A stretch of 64,000 bases of DNA from Plecoglossus altivelis (lineage: Eukaryota; Chordata; Actinopteri; Osmeriformes; Plecoglossidae): NCBI GenBank assembly GCA_036571765.1, contig BROE01000007.1, positions 1,198,503-1,262,502 on the forward strand. The letters are read 5' to 3'. Each line of letters starts with the position of its first letter. The first letter of the stretch is position 1. The translations under genes were made by a program, and so were the position numbers. The notes beneath the pieces are model-generated. The model did not search any database and was not told the origin of the DNA. It saw only the letters and a list, made by a program, of their open reading frames with translations. Below are positions 54,335 to 64,000 of the stretch, in pieces.

Positions 54335-55012
54335 ACATATTATCAGCAGATCCTTTAGGTCCTGTAAGTTACGAGATGGGGCCTCCATGGATCAGACTTA
54401 TTTGTCCTGCACATCCCACAATTGCTGTATTGGATTTAGATCTTTGGAATTTCTAGATTTTTTAAGTTCTAATGGTCACATGCCTATTATAGGCACTTTC
54501 AGCAGAGGACCAGGGTCTACATGGGCAGTCTGACTGGTCTGTGGCTACATAACCTCATACACAACAAACTGTAATGCACTGTGTGTTCTCACACTTTTCT
54601 ATCAGACCCAGCAGTGACCTTTTCAGCTATTTGAGCTGCAGTATCTCATCTATTGAAGCAAACCCCACGGGCTACCCTTTGCTCCCCACTGTCAGTGAGC
54701 CTTGGCCACCCATGACCCTGTCAGTCGTTCAATGCTTTTCCTTCCTTGGACCAATTTGAATAGTTACTGACCATTACAGACAGGAAACACAAACACAACC
54801 AGTTTTAGAGATACTCTGACTCAGCCATCCATTAATTACAATTTGGTTCTTATCAACTTTCAAATCATTACATTTGACAATTGTTACTGACAAACAACTG
54901 ATAGCAACTGACTAAATGTTCACTTTCATGCGTAACATCTCCCACATGCTGACAGATGCCATGATAACAGGATAATCAGCGCTATTCAATTTACCTGTAA
55001 GTGGTGTAGATA
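54335..55012 (-). mobile_element. Tc1-like transposon relic, second family, internally deleted
   Basis: The minus strand carries remnants of a Tc1-like transposase. Plus-strand blocks such as TCAGCAGATCCTTTAGGTCC, TGGGGCCTCCATGGATC, GGCACTTTCAGCAGAGGACC, CAGTCTGACTGGTCTGTGGC and GCCACCCATGACCCTGTCAG match a common fish Tc1-type family in the same order. The central part, with most of the catalytic domain, is missing at about 54455-54460. The outer terminal repeats are lost. It abuts the next Tc1 fragment. Confidence 0.7.
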
Positions 55013-55226
55013 TACACTCACTGGCCAGTTTATTATTATTATTATTATGATGTCAGAGGTCTGAGGAGAGTAGGCAGACTGGTTTGATGATGATATGAAG
55101 GCAACTGTTACTCAAATAACCATATATTACAACCTAAATATGCGGAATAAGATCTCTGAATGCACAACACGTCAGATTGTGAAGCAGATGGGCTACAACA
55201 GCAGAAGACCACACAGTGCCTATGGA
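55013..55226 (+). mobile_element. Tc1-like fragment of the 15-16 kb family
   Basis: Begins ACACTCACTGGCCAGTTTAT, a decayed version of the terminal repeat at 15186. It continues, after a TTA repeat, into the 5' transposase region (CAACTGTTACTCAAATAACC, AGATGGGCTACAACAGCAGA), matching QMGY-SSRR of the transposase. The remainder is gone. Confidence 0.72.
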
Positions 55227-55741
55227 GAGATATATTTATATAGAGATATAGGAATTGTAGAGCTATAGACAAAGATAGAGACAGAGAGAGACGGTGCAGC
55301 TTCTTTCATGGACTAACCAGTGAGCATTCACTACTTGTGGTCCAGGGAGACGATGAGCTTGGGGTTGATCAGGAAGCAGATCAAAGCCCACCCACTAAGT
55401 GATATGGCTGAACATAAGAAAAGATGATGTTTTGCTGAGCAACTGTCAAATTAAACTCTGAAGTCAAATTAAACCTCTGACGTCTTTTATAAAAACGTAA
55501 TTATTGCGGCCACGAAAACATAACTGATAAATCTTCTGAAAGTACAACTTAAATGAAATACCCCCAACCTGTTTTTCTGTGGACATTAAAATTCTACTAA
55601 CTGGAGCAAACACACAAAAACAATATGATAAATCAGGTTGGACCTCTTTTCTTTCTGACAAGGCTGATGTCAGTTCTCTCAGGCTGATTGCAATAACAAG
55701 CTTGGTTGTTGGTGCTACTCAGACATTTGCGCCCCATGGCT
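55227..55741. other. Intergenic spacer
   Basis: About 500 bases with no gene or repeat recognised. Confidence 0.3.
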
Positions 55742-55743
55742 AA

Positions 55744-56472
55744 ACAAGCCCCACCCAGGGAGTGTCACATCAGAACGAAGTTGCAGGACCTAACATCCAA
55801 CCATCTCTGCACCAAAGCCCACTCCAGGAATCTTCCAAATTGATTCATTTTGATATTCTACCTTTTGAAGGACAGCCTTTCTCACATTGGGCTGTGAAAC
55901 GTTTTAGCAAAAATGTGTTTATGACATGGGCCAAAATAAGGAAGAATCTGGAGTGCACTGACATTGACAGGATCACACATTGTTTTGGTCTAAGGAAAGC
56001 TGCATGGAATGCATAATCCATCATCTTAAGGACTGTCGGTTTTGGCTTATTGGATGGTGGACAGCCTGGGCTGACTTTGACTTTCCTGGCATCGGGCTTG
56101 GAAACGGCAGTCAAGTGGCGTCATTTTCTCTTCGACCAGTCACTCAATCCCGGGACAGTCGGGCAGGCTTCCAAAGTCTGCTTTGATAGGCTGTCAGAAA
56201 GCCCCTGCCTTGCCTGCATGTCCATCACTCACAACGGCAGGGTTTCCCCGGAGCAAGTCATGTGTGCACATCACTTGTCAGATCCCCAGCAAGCGAAGGC
56301 AAACAAAAAGGTGAAGAGGAGAGGAGGGCATCCTGACAGTATGGATGTGGTTACGGCAAGGGAGAATGAGAGGGTAGGGGTTTTGACTCCCCAACCCCCC
56401 CGACCCCCCCCCTCCCCCCCTCCCCCCCCATCTATTATAGAGCTCCCTTCTGATGTGTCTCCTGCGCCCTAA
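55744..56472 (+). pseudogene. Unidentified open frame with one internal stop
   Basis: A single plus-strand frame runs from after a TAA at 55741 to a TAA at 56470-56472 and is broken only by a TAA at 56014-56016. The two parts are FDILPFEGQPFSHWAVKRFS to FGLRKAAWNA, and GFGLLDGGQPGLTLTFLASG to a Pro-rich tail (PRPPPSPPPPPSIIELPSDV). GC content is higher than in its surroundings. No ATG opens the first part; an ATG at 56050 could open the second (140 codons). I do not recognise a domain. It may be the first ORF of a transposon, or a decayed host exon. The neighbouring DIRS-like element is on the other strand. Confidence 0.3.
56389..56430. repeat. C-rich low-complexity tract
   Basis: Runs of C broken by single T, A or G, encoding the Pro-rich tail of the frame above; simple sequence. 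Confidence 0.9.
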
Positions 56473-56824
56473 CAGGCCTGTTTGGCATTAGTAAGCATTC
56501 TGTGGTGACTGACTATGATTGTGTGTTTGTGCGCGCATGTGTCAGGCACAGAGAGGCATTGAGCAACCAATATTTCCAGTCTATTTCCGAATGAGATCCA
56601 AGTGAAAGGTACCTGCCTGAAAGTGCCACTATCCAATTTGATGATGAATTCATTTTGCCTTTCCCCAATGAAAACCTTATCAAAGTCATTTACAACTGTA
56701 TTTTCAGTCAAGACAGCTGTCATTTGTTAGTAACATAAAAACTATACATTCTGTTGAATGAGTACAAAAGGAAACCATACACGAATGTAAAAATTGAACT
56801 TTATTAAGAGGTAGAGAAGGTGGA

Positions 56825-58440
56825 CGCTATCTTCCTCTGCCTGTCCAGAGCATCACTGGCACTGGTCTGATGAATTGTTGAACCGCTGAAAACGACCAAC
56901 GACCCATCACTTTCAGCATTGAAGCAGAAACAACTTGAGATGACGACGTAGCTGTTCCAATTCTAAAGGAATGCGCTGTGTACAGTTTAAGGTCCAGGCC
57001 ACAGTGCCAGCACAGGATTCCGAGCCCAACGGTGAACCAGTATCTGCTTATGACTTTCCTGGCACCGGTGACGAACAGGTGCTCAAGATGCTCAAGATAC
57101 AGGAGTACCCACACCGACCTTCACGCTTTTGCTATATTTAAGAAATGCCATATTCATTCGTGTCTAAGATTGAGTTGCATAGCAGTCAAACAAATAGATG
57201 GATTTCTCAACAGGCTCTGAACAGATGAGTCCAGACACCAGAGACGGAACTAATTTCTGGCTATAGCCACCTTAATAGTCAATGTCTGGAGCATATTGGA
57301 GGTGAAACAATGTAAGATATATGCACATATGACAGGCATGCGTTTTGGGTGATGGGGCGTAATGAGTGTGCAGAAGAAAAAACAGAAATACATCCAAGCA
57401 CAATCATAAGATTTTTATGTATCCCTGCCCATATGTACTGAGCAGCAACCTTCATGCAGCCCTCAAGCATCCCGCTTAGTCTAACAGAGCCTCCTGAAAG
57501 CCCAGGCACACCAAGCCATCCAGCTTTGTCTTCAGAGACAATGCACGAAAGTCCTGAAATTTAAAACAGGAGCTACATTGTTGAGTAACCCAGGGATAAA
57601 TGTGACCCACAATATGAAGGTGCCGGTGATACACATCTTTGTCAGACGTCTCACCAGTTTGTTGATCAACGACAGAGAAGCTACCCTTATTGATGATGTT
57701 CACCGTAGCTTCATTAGCACAAAACACCACAATTCTCTTCCTGCACCAGTATTTACCTCACAACAGGCTACAATGATTAGATACAGTTTTAACAGTGCTG
57801 TGGATTTGCAATCGTAAACCCCGAAACCTGATGGACAATGCTCCGTCGGTGTAAAAAGCCAGGGAGCTAGAGGTTTCCACTTTGTCACTGTAGAAAAACA
57901 AGCCGTTCCAATGCTTGCAAAGCATGGCCCAAAAATACAAGTTGGATTGGCAACCCTCATCCAAATGCACGGCAGTATGCGCCACAAGGACTGATTTAGC
58001 CACAGCTAGCAGACGGGAAACGAACAACCGAGCGTGAGGGATGATGCACATGGCGAAATTAAGATGCCCAAGCAAGGAATAAAGATTGCGCTTTCTCTTA
58101 ACAACGCCCAACCTGGCAGCCAAAGCCAGAACAGCACGTAACCACTCAAGCTTCTACTCAGGGAGAGATGCACCCATCAACTGGGTGCATCCATCCAGCC
58201 GGATACCCAAAAACCTGACGTAACAAGCCCAAGCGTGTTCAACAACAGCGGCATGCCTAAAAGATGAAAAGTCGTCTTCACAAATGCACTGAGCCACCGA
58301 TGAGGACTGAAAATTGATCACCAGAAAGTTATCCAGCAGGTGCAGCATGAACGGTAACCAGTACAACTGCACAAAGTCACATAATGCCAAAAAGGTGTAA
58401 CTGCGACGGGTAAAGGAACGCATTGGCGATTAAGCCTTCC
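56825..58440 (-). mobile_element. DIRS-like tyrosine-recombinase retrotransposon, decayed
   Basis: Minus-strand pieces in the order expected of DIRS elements. Reverse transcriptase: LPFMLHLLDNFLVINFQSSS, with LLDN at the YLDD position (58154-58423). RT/RNase H connection: SLLGHLNFAMCIIPHARLFV (57758-58123). RNase H: FCANEATVNIINKGSFSV (57476-57730). Tyrosine recombinase: YTAHSFRIGTATSSSQVVSA followed by KVMGRWSFSAVQQFIRP (56827-57114). The recombinase keeps the HxxR box and the C-terminal GRW...Y/F region, although the nucleophile position reads Phe rather than Tyr. Several stops and frame changes are present. No inverted or split direct repeats could be assigned. Confidence 0.78.
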
Positions 58441-59149
58441 CAAGCCTGACACCCACATTAATTAAGTGTATTAAGTGTATGACGTTATCAATGTTGGCTT
58501 TGAACAGGGAAAACAGCTCTTGCGGAATCAATATGCCTTTCATTGCTGAAATTGTACATTTAAATAATTACGCCTTTTTCAGCAATGTTGTGTTTATTTA
58601 TTTTTCAAAGTAAAGTTTTCAAAGGCATCAATTTGACACAGTTGTAAAAAATGTCAAGTCAATGGGACCATTAGTCTAAGACGAGATGTATTTCGAAGGT
58701 TTTGGCAAAATGTCAACGTACAAGACAATCCATCATGGCGCATCGAATGGGTACACAGGTTTCAGAAGAATCAGAAAAAGAGTTATGGGGTGGAATTGCC
58801 GTCATTTTGTGAATAGGACTTTGGAAGAGGTATGTGGCTCCCCGTAAAGTTAAATGTGGCCCATATTTGGTGTGGCCTGTAGTATCACTGTGCCAAATTA
58901 GAACATTTTTAACAGGAGACTTTTTGAGCTACTGGGGAGCACGGAGAAGAAAAATGATAATATACATTTGCAAGCAGCAATGAGGTGGCCAAGCAGGTCA
59001 AATGTCCAGAAAAACATTTTAGATATCCTCAGAACAGGATAGAGTACAGTCCCTGCTTACACGACCTACTGCAACAACATTGGCATTAATGAGGATTTTA
59101 ACGACAAATAAACGTTGGTTTTATGTCAAATGCAATCTTGTGGTCGATG
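58441..59149. other. Intergenic / repeat-like DNA
   Basis: No gene was seen. The part at about 58820-58880 (AAATGTGGCCCATATTTGGT) resembles 61570-61600 (TATGTGGTCCATGTTTGGTA), hinting at another dispersed repeat. Confidence 0.3.
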
Positions 59150-60032
59150 GATCCAAGATGGCGGCGCATTCGGATGCAGCGGCTACTCCGGAGCCCAAAG
59201 ACGGTGCTCACTCTCTAAGAAGGCACATCAGCGCCTACACTTTCTCCGCCGGCTGAAGAGAGCAAGTCTCCCTCCACCCATCCTCACCACATTCTACAGG
59301 GGCACCATTGAGAGTGTGCTGATCAGCTGCATCACTGTCTGGAACGGGAACTGTATTGCAGCAGACGGCAAGACCATCCAGCAACAGTGAATACAGCTGC
59401 GAGGATCATCGGTGCCCCTCTCCCCTCCATCCTAGACATTTTTCACACATGATGCTCCAGCAAAGCCGATGGTATCGTAAAGGACCCCACTCACCCCTCC
59501 CACAGCCTCCTACCATCAGGCAGACAGTACCGGAGCATCAAAGCCTGCTCTGCCAGACTGCTCAACAGCTTCTTCCCCCAGGCTGTGAGAGCCTTGAACT
59601 CGAATCACCCCGACCCTCTCTGACTCCCCATACAAACCCCATACCACCTGAAACTAAGACAATCTGAAACTTGCACTAGTCACTTTTCCACTGCACTACT
59701 CACTTCTCATACACACTGCTGTGTGTACACAAATTGCACTAAAGGCTCAGTAATATCTGCAACATATGTATGTTTACACGTTCATATCCTTTGCACATGT
59801 ACAGTACTCTTTGCACATGTACAGCTCCCCATCGGTAAGTAGTCGTACAGTTTGTATCTTCTTTAGTTTATGTATAGGGAAAATTGTTATATTAATTTTT
59901 ACATGATTGTTGTTTGCCTGTACTGTTGTATGCCTGTACTTATGTAGCACCGTGGCTCTGTGAGGCACAACATTTTGTTCCACTGTATGCCCCCGCATGC
60001 ACCGAATGACAATAAAGCACACCTTGACTTGA
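59150..60032 (+). mobile_element. L2 LINE, internally deleted with 5'-like segment retained
   Basis: Starts with a GC-rich leader, CCAAGATGGCGGCGCATTCG, running to about 59210. It then jumps directly into the C-terminal coding region (CTCTAAGAAGGCACATCAGC; FLRRLKRASLPPPILTTFYR) and the 3' UTR, ending AATAAAGCACACCTTGACTTG. The whole endonuclease and most of the reverse transcriptase are missing. It is related to the copy ending at 19844 but more diverged. Confidence 0.82.
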
Positions 60033-60047
60033 CATTTATTTACATTC

Positions 60048-60457
60048 CATCCATCCATTATCTACTGCTAATCCCCTGGGAGGGATTGCAGTGCCGCTTG
60101 TTCCCATTTAGGGGTCACGGGTGACTGGAGCCTAACCCAGTAGCTTTCGGGCCATAGGCAGGGTACACCCTGGACTGGGGCCAGCAAGTCGCAGGGCTAA
60201 CACAGAGACACAGACAACCATTCACTCACACATCCACTCTCTAGGGGCAATTTCTCAATATACCAATCAACCTATGACATGCATGTCTTTGGACGGTGGG
60301 AGGAAGCCGGAGTGCCCGGAGAGAACCCACGGTAACATGGGGAGGACATGCAGACTCCACTCAGAGAGATCATGTGATGTTGGATTTGGCCCAAGAATCG
60401 AACCCAAGATCTCCTTCCTGGGAGGCAAGGAATCTAACCGCACCGCCACCATGCACC
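60048..60457 (-). mobile_element. tRNA-headed SINE of the V-SINE/DANA type, second copy
   Basis: Minus-strand copy of the SINE at 32789-33200, with CCATCCATCCATTATC as the reversed (GATG)n tail and GAATCGAACCC as the reversed B box. A 15-base TSD, CATTTATTTACATTC, is at 60033-60047 and 60458-60472. It landed immediately beside the L2 tail. Confidence 0.9.
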
Positions 60458-60472
60458 CATTTATTTACATTC

Positions 60473-63398
60473 ACATTTTCCAAATAAGCGTTCGCAAAAA
60501 AAAAATCGCTAAAGTGTGCTAACGTTACCGACTGCATGGCAATAGGTACCACAATTTTTCAATTTCTGATACCGAGTGACTTGACAGCATAACATGTCAG
60601 AAAAAAAGTTGAACGGCAGGGAATTTGATAATCTTTTTCCGCTTGTCTGGTAAATAATACATTCTTTTCTTGTGGTTACATCCATGAATGTGAACGCGAT
60701 GTACAATTAAATGAACAGTGCTTACTGTTTTGTGCTTATTGCAACAATACCCATCAGTCTTGTATGTTCTGTATCAACCAGGGACGCTCGAGAAAACCCT
60801 AAGGCTCGTACATTTTTCATCTGATAGCAAACATCATTTTCTAAAATCTAAATACAGTTTCAAAACAATTCTGGGAGTGAGTAATCTGTTAAACGTGATA
60901 GGTCGATGCATCTCTGACGTAGGCGTTAGCGGCAACTTGTGATGACGTGTAACACTAAAGTAGTGGCTTCCCATTTCTTAGTGAAATATTTTTACCCCTC
61001 CCCTTGCCACTCAGTTTCAAGGGGCAAGGGGGAGGCGAAGGGGTAAAAAATAGAAATGGTATTGGGCCTAAATCAGCAGTTATTGGCCAAAATCCATTTT
61101 TGCTTTCTGTGGCCACTCCCAGGGGTCACATGACACCAAATTGTTTGGATATCTTTATAAGACGGTTCCAAGTAGAGATACCAAGTTCGGCGTTGATTTC
61201 TTAATGAGTTGCTAAGATAAGACTCATCTTCCTGTTTGGTTGTTTATTGTTGATTTTGAAGTACCTGTGAATCATTTTTTTCTATCTAAATCTCGAGACA
61301 GGGTTGCTCTGACGATGATATGAGCAAATATGGGGAAAATGAGAAATTGTAGGAGGAGTACAGAAAAAAATGAGTTTCCTTAATTTCAATCTTACAGAAA
61401 AATCCAATAAGGTGGCCGTTATTGGTTCTTGAGGCTTTTTTTTCCTGGTGAGAAATAGGGCATCTGGAATAAATGTAAGAATTTTGGGATAAATGGGATG
61501 CTCATGGCATCCCTTTGAAAATAACATTTTGAGGTATGGCCTGTAGTGCCACTTATGGTTTTATGTGGTCCATGTTTGGTATGGTAGTTACAAATGCTCT
61601 GCAGTTTCAACATACTTAATTTCAAAACTTTTTACAATACACATCCAGGGGCTGCCATTGACTCCCATCGTACTAGAACAATAAAGCCACCAACAACAAC
61701 AGGTTCCCTTCTACCAAAGAAACCCTAAAGATAAATCCCATCAAAAACAGTAGGATCTCTAATGATAAGAATACCATAAAAAATAATAAAATAACAATAC
61801 TAGGTTGTGGGCAGGCCTGCATTTCATAGTTCTGGGCTGTATTTCAGTCCAAGTCCAACATTGCTGAGTGGTGTGGCCTAAAATGTATATTACAATATAA
61901 TAGTAGTATATTTTACGATATTCACCTTCGATACTGCACCTTATCTACCACTCTCCATCCAATTTAGATTCAATTATGTTGGACTACAATAATCATTTTA
62001 CAATTCTAACCAAACTGGCATCAATGCCTGAATATACCATTCCATGCTTGGCAGTTTTCCGTTTGGCTGCTAAATCAATTTCCCTCTGGTGACAAATAAT
62101 TCGAAAGAAAGTCCTACCAAATTTCTAAGCTCTATACATTCATTAGGTAGTCCAAAGTGACAAAAAGAAATTACATGTGTGTAATCAATCTAGAGTTAGA
62201 AGTTGGAAAAGGGACACACAACTTAACAGCAAGGCAGAGTTACAGGGACCTTCACTATGTACATGTGAGTTCAGTCATGCCTCAACCACTTATATAATTC
62301 CTAGCTGCCCCACAATCATAGAGAGCCCTGAGGGGAAGGTTAGAAACTCATCTTATGGCCAAGGGCGGCAACCTGTCTTTGACACAAGCTAGTCACTGTA
62401 TGATTAAAGAACATGGTCCTTCCAAAGCCAGGGATAAACACATAAGAATAATATCATTTGGCCACTCCTTAAAAGTCATGTAGACAGGCATGATACAGGT
62501 GACAAAGTCACTTACAAAGTTTAAACAGCTGCATTTCAAACATATTTTGACAATACAGGTGAAATTACATATGGTACTTCAGAATGATGCCATCCTGTTT
62601 AACTACACAGATAATCAAAATTATGACAGGCCAAAAGACAGTGGCAGGATTTGAACTTATAGCCTTTCACCTGGCAGGACAGTGTCCCACCTCATGAAGC
62701 TATTCTCAGTAACGTGCACTGTAGTGGTCAGTTACCGTGCAAGAATGGGATCAGTTTCTCCTGTGGCATGCATTGTTAGATTAGAAAAAATCTAGAGAGA
62801 AAACTTAAACAGCTGTAATTCAGTGAATTTTGACATATCAAGGTAAAACTGTGCATGGTATTTCAGAATTATGGCATCTCGAAGCCTTGTAAAAACCATC
62901 AGTCAAAATTATATTTGATTTATTTATGCAAATATATTGTGGTAATGTGCACATTTACATAAATACACTCCCTCATACTGCGTGGCCCTGTTACGTAGGC
63001 CCTCCGCTGTCACAGAAAAGATACCCCTCAGTCTTGCCATCACCCAGGTCCACTCACCAGCCACTTCACAGCACAACACACAAAAACTAGCAGAGAGAAG
63101 AACACCCCCACCCCGAAGGCATACATTAACAAGCCTTGTGTTCCTTTGAAGAAGCAGGAGATTCTGAATGTCTCCTTTCCTGGCTGCCCCACATGCCAAA
63201 ACAACCACAGAGAGCCCTGAGAGGACAGTTGGAAACTCATTCATTTATTTTCTGCCTTAGTTTCCCTTTTTTATCAGAGTAGCCATCTTGCAATCCGTTT
63301 TTTACTCAGGTAGCCATCTTGCATCATGTGGCAATCAAGAGTTGGACAATAAGAAGGCAAATTACCCTAAGATCTTTCTAAGTGGGGTAAAGAACTAG

Positions 63399-63400
<2 letters not shown>
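60473..63400. other. Intergenic and unclassified repeat-like DNA
   Basis: No gene was recognised. Within it: (a) 60980-61660 looks like an unnamed fish repeat (CTGTGGCCACTCCCAGGGGT and following). (b) 62490-62600 and 62800-62890 are diverged direct repeats (AAACAGCTG...TTTTGACA...GGTA(C/T)TTCAGAAT) of the family also at 33.6 kb. (c) 62300-62350 and 63180-63240 share CTGCCCCACA and GAGAGCCCTGAG blocks. Confidence 0.4.

Positions 63401-63429
<29 letters not shown>
63401..63429. repeat. (TC)n microsatellite
   Basis: A pure run of TC dinucleotides, about 14 units. Confidence 0.95.
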
Positions 63430-63432
<3 letters not shown>

Positions 63433-63765
63433 ACAAGAAACAAAACATTTTCTTTAGAATTTGTGTTTTCTTATTGTCTTGCACAAAATGTGAGAAAAAC
63501 TGTCACAGGCAAAAAAATACAACTCCTGTAAAGACATACAACATAGAAAACGGTACACCAACGGCGTAATAAAAGAGAACAACATTTCTCATCAACAGAG
63601 GAAGTATTCTAGAGCCTATTTGGAAAACAAACTAAACTGTTAATTCAGGCATATTATTTAAATATTAAACAAAGACAATATATTACCAAAATATATTAAA
63701 TAAAATACTTAATATGGATTGCATTTGCCACTTAAGCTTTGGAAAAAAATATGCAACATTACTGT

Positions 63766-64000
63766 CTAATGGCAACTTTGGGGTGTACTGCTTGTGTGAG
63801 TGAGCAGTAACTCCCAGATATCTCGCATGGTCCGCTCTGTCCAAATGTCTACTGTCACATTAACAGTTGAGGCTTTTTCAAGCTTTTGTTTTATTGTTGA
63901 GTCAATTTCTCGTGCAAGTTCATTCAAGCGCCTGTTTACAATACTTCTGCTTATGGGGCTGTATTTCTCCTCCACAACTGACATGAATTTTCTAAAATTT
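63766..64000 (-). pseudogene. hAT-family transposase fragment, cut by the window edge
   Basis: The minus strand encodes VVEEKYSPISRSIVNRRLNE, LAREIDSTIKQKLEKASTVN and VTVDIWTERTMRDIW. The last is the VSVTVDIW(T/S) block that precedes the first catalytic Asp region of hAT/ZBED transposases. The frame is open to the window edge, so the N-terminal part lies outside. The downstream catalytic domain is not continued within the window after position 63766, so this is a fragment or a 3'-truncated copy. Confidence 0.7.

Noticed and set aside
54574..54759. Open frame MHCVFSHFSIRPSSDLFSYL in the plus strand
   Set aside because: It is the antisense of a Tc1-like transposase relic.
1..64000. tRNA, rRNA, CRISPR arrays, operons or bacterial defence systems
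   Set aside because: No cloverleaf tRNA, rRNA block or regularly spaced repeats were found. The tRNA-like B boxes at 32.84 and 60.4 kb belong to SINE heads, and all evidence points to a fish genome.

Overview
This is vertebrate genomic DNA, almost certainly from a ray-finned (probably teleost) fish. The host genes have introns and AATAAA poly(A) signals. The repeats are the typical fish set: Rex3/RTE and L2-type LINEs, a tRNA-headed V-SINE-like SINE, Tc1-like and hAT elements, a DIRS-like element and a Ty1/copia element. I see no bacterial-type feature and no CRISPR array.

The first 24.4 kb is the cholinergic gene locus. An intronless slc18a3 gene (vesicular acetylcholine transporter) lies at 218-1786. 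About 3.6 kb downstream on the same strand is the complete coding part of chat (choline acetyltransferase). I assembled 14 coding exons between 5375 and 24373. All splice phases agree and they give 626 residues plus a stop. One gene makes acetylcholine and the other loads it into synaptic vesicles, and the linked arrangement matches the conserved animal cholinergic locus. Intron 5 of chat (8103-20886) has grown to 12.8 kb. It holds a Rex3 LINE with a 10-bp target-site duplication (TSD), an L2 LINE split by a complete Tc1-like transposon, a 731-bp assembly gap, a second L2 and a Rex3 fragment.

From 24.4 to 64 kb I recognise no further host gene. The layout is: Rex3 copy 2 (27.97-30.25 kb); a minus-strand CR1/L2/Rex1-type LINE tail (30.3-30.6 kb); a SINE (32.8-33.2 kb); a minus-strand LINE 3' tail next to a 212-bp hAT-type MITE (34.3-34.9 kb); a pair of inverted ~330-bp arms (37.9-39.4 kb); a nest of elements at 42.1-50.5 kb (a decayed copia element with an L2 insert, then a LINE with a restriction-like endonuclease carrying two L2 inserts); two abutting Tc1-like relics (54.3-55.2 kb); a plus-strand open frame of unknown origin with one stop (55.7-56.5 kb); a decayed DIRS-like tyrosine-recombinase element on the minus strand (56.8-58.4 kb); another L2 (59.2-60.0 kb) followed by a second SINE; and the edge of a hAT transposase at the right end.

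The window does not show a new multi-gene system. The less explained features are three low-copy dispersed repeat families, the long inverted repeat, the 55.7-56.5 kb open frame and a 169-codon open frame at 40.4-40.9 kb. Family assignments come from motif recognition by eye, without database searches.
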